From Chloroflexota bacterium (GTDB lineage Bacteria; Chloroflexota; Chloroflexia; QHBQ01; JADMIH01), in NCBI GenBank assembly GCA_015478675.1, contig JADMIH010000213.1:1-5967 (forward strand): DNA of 5,967 nucleotides, in the 5' to 3' direction. The position numbers were made by a program, and so were the translations under genes. The notes beneath the pieces were generated by a model. It did not search any database, was not told the origin of the DNA, and saw nothing but the letters and a program-made list of their open reading frames with translations. Positions 5,693 to 5,967 of this stretch are shown here, one piece after another. Position 1 is the stretch's first letter. Every line of letters begins with the position of its first letter.

Positions 5693-5827
5693 ATGGAAGA
5701 ACAACTGTATCTCCTGTGCACTCACCAGGAATAAAGCCCCCTCTCCCCTCGTGGGAGAGGGGGTTTGGGGGTGTGGGCGGGTGAGGGCAGATGGCGCAAC
5801 ACCCGCACGGATACCCCAGGAAGATTG
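5692..5827 (+). repeat. Repeat cluster B: direct copy with complete hairpin and G-rich tail
   Basis: This copy matches 3271-3410 in the same order and orientation: CATGGAAGAACAACT, then the GTGCACTCACCAGGA unit (5716 on), the hairpin core, a G-rich segment, GGCGCAACACCCGCACGG and ATACCCCAGGAAGATTG. The hairpin is CCCCCTCTCCC (5737-5747), loop CTCGT, GGGAGAGGGGG (5753-5763), again a perfect 11-bp stem. The loop differs from cluster A (TTCAT) while the stem is identical, a pattern seen when secondary structure is maintained. The 18-bp GTTTGGGGGTGAGG duplication of cluster A is not present in that form here; GTGTGGGCGGGTGAGGG takes its place. Confidence 0.85.
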
Positions 5828-5839
5828 TTCTACCTCAAC

Positions 5840-5873
5840 TCTGAACATTTACCGGCTTGGGTAACTGTTCAGA
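5840..5873. repeat. Two-tier imperfect hairpin beside cluster B
   Basis: TCTGAAC (5840-5846) pairs with GTTCAGA (5867-5873). Inside it, after a two-base internal loop on each side, TTACC (5849-5853) pairs with GGTAA (5860-5864) around a six-base loop. This gives 12 pairs in two tiers. It follows cluster B by 12 bases and carries no GC-rich core, so it is a separate element from the CCCCCTCTCCC hairpin. Confidence 0.5.
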
Positions 5874-5895
5874 CTAAGGGTGGAGGGGCTAGCTT

Positions 5896-5967
5896 AGCCC
5901 CCTCTCCCCTCGTGGGAGATATACTCCCCAGCAAGAAAGCCCCCTCTCCCTTCATGGGAGATATACT
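5896..5967 (+). repeat. Tandem repeat of 42-bp period, continuing past the right edge
   Basis: A 30-base unit, AGCCCCCTCTCCCYTCRTGG followed by GAGATATACT after one further G, occurs at 5896-5925 and 5938-5967 with two differences, both in the loop (CTCGT versus TTCAT). A 12-base spacer separates the units. The unit is the left arm and loop of the hairpin repeat, but the right arm stops after GGGAG and runs into ATATACT, so only a 5-bp stem remains. The second unit ends exactly at the window edge, so the copy number is unknown. Confidence 0.75.

Noticed and set aside
3469..5721. Shadow frames within the glycosyltransferase gene (for example 3682-4173, 3911-4336, 4820-5071 plus; 3954-4139 and 5138-5470 minus)
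   Set aside because: They lie inside a gene with clear membrane and GT-C signatures in one continuous frame and show no motif of their own.
5896..5967. CRISPR array (30-base repeat with spacer)
   Set aside because: The spacer is only 12 bases, there are two units, and the repeat is a derivative of the dispersed hairpin element found at four other places in the window.

Overview
The window is moderately GC-rich bacterial DNA with three protein-coding genes and several clusters of one short, hairpin-forming, G-rich repeat family. The gene types suggest a free-living, non-proteobacterial bacterium: a large exported protein with conserved PPDTNGAVGPN and WGDYS...DDC segments, a type IV prepilin peptidase, and a GT-C membrane glycosyltransferase with a soluble C-terminal extension. 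Chloroflexota is my best guess, but this rests on protein style and repeat flavour. No rRNA or other marker gene is present to confirm it.

Layout. (1) Bases 1-1684, minus strand: the first 561 codons of a large exported or membrane-anchored protein whose C-terminus lies beyond the left edge. The frame is open to the edge, so it is easily missed; the long plus-strand frames opposite it are shadows. (2) Bases 1685-2376: a divergent intergenic region of about 690 bp with no convincing gene. It holds a clear Shine-Dalgarno for gene 1, an orphan perfect Shine-Dalgarno-like sequence on the minus strand, and a 20-bp inverted repeat that overlaps a possible -10 box before the next gene. (3) Bases 2377-3183, plus strand: a complete A24-family prepilin peptidase with a TTG start. 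(4) Bases 3184-3468: a convergent intergenic region filled by repeat cluster A. (5) Bases 3469-5547, minus strand: a 692-residue polytopic glycosyltransferase with a TPR-like segment and a C-terminal beta-rich domain. (6) Bases 5548-5967: repeat cluster B. It contains an inverted partial copy, a direct copy, a separate long hairpin and the start of a 42-bp-period tandem repeat that runs off the right edge.

The three genes are not one operon: they are arranged minus, plus, minus. All act at or outside the cytoplasmic membrane (an exported protein, processing of pilins or pseudopilins, transfer of sugar from a lipid carrier), but a joint pathway is not shown by the sequence. The most unusual content is the repeat system flanking the glycosyltransferase gene: a perfect 11-bp hairpin next to a G-quadruplex-type G-run, found as direct, inverted and tandem units, with a second short element recurring beside the clusters. 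I see no defence system, CRISPR array, transposase, tRNA or rRNA.
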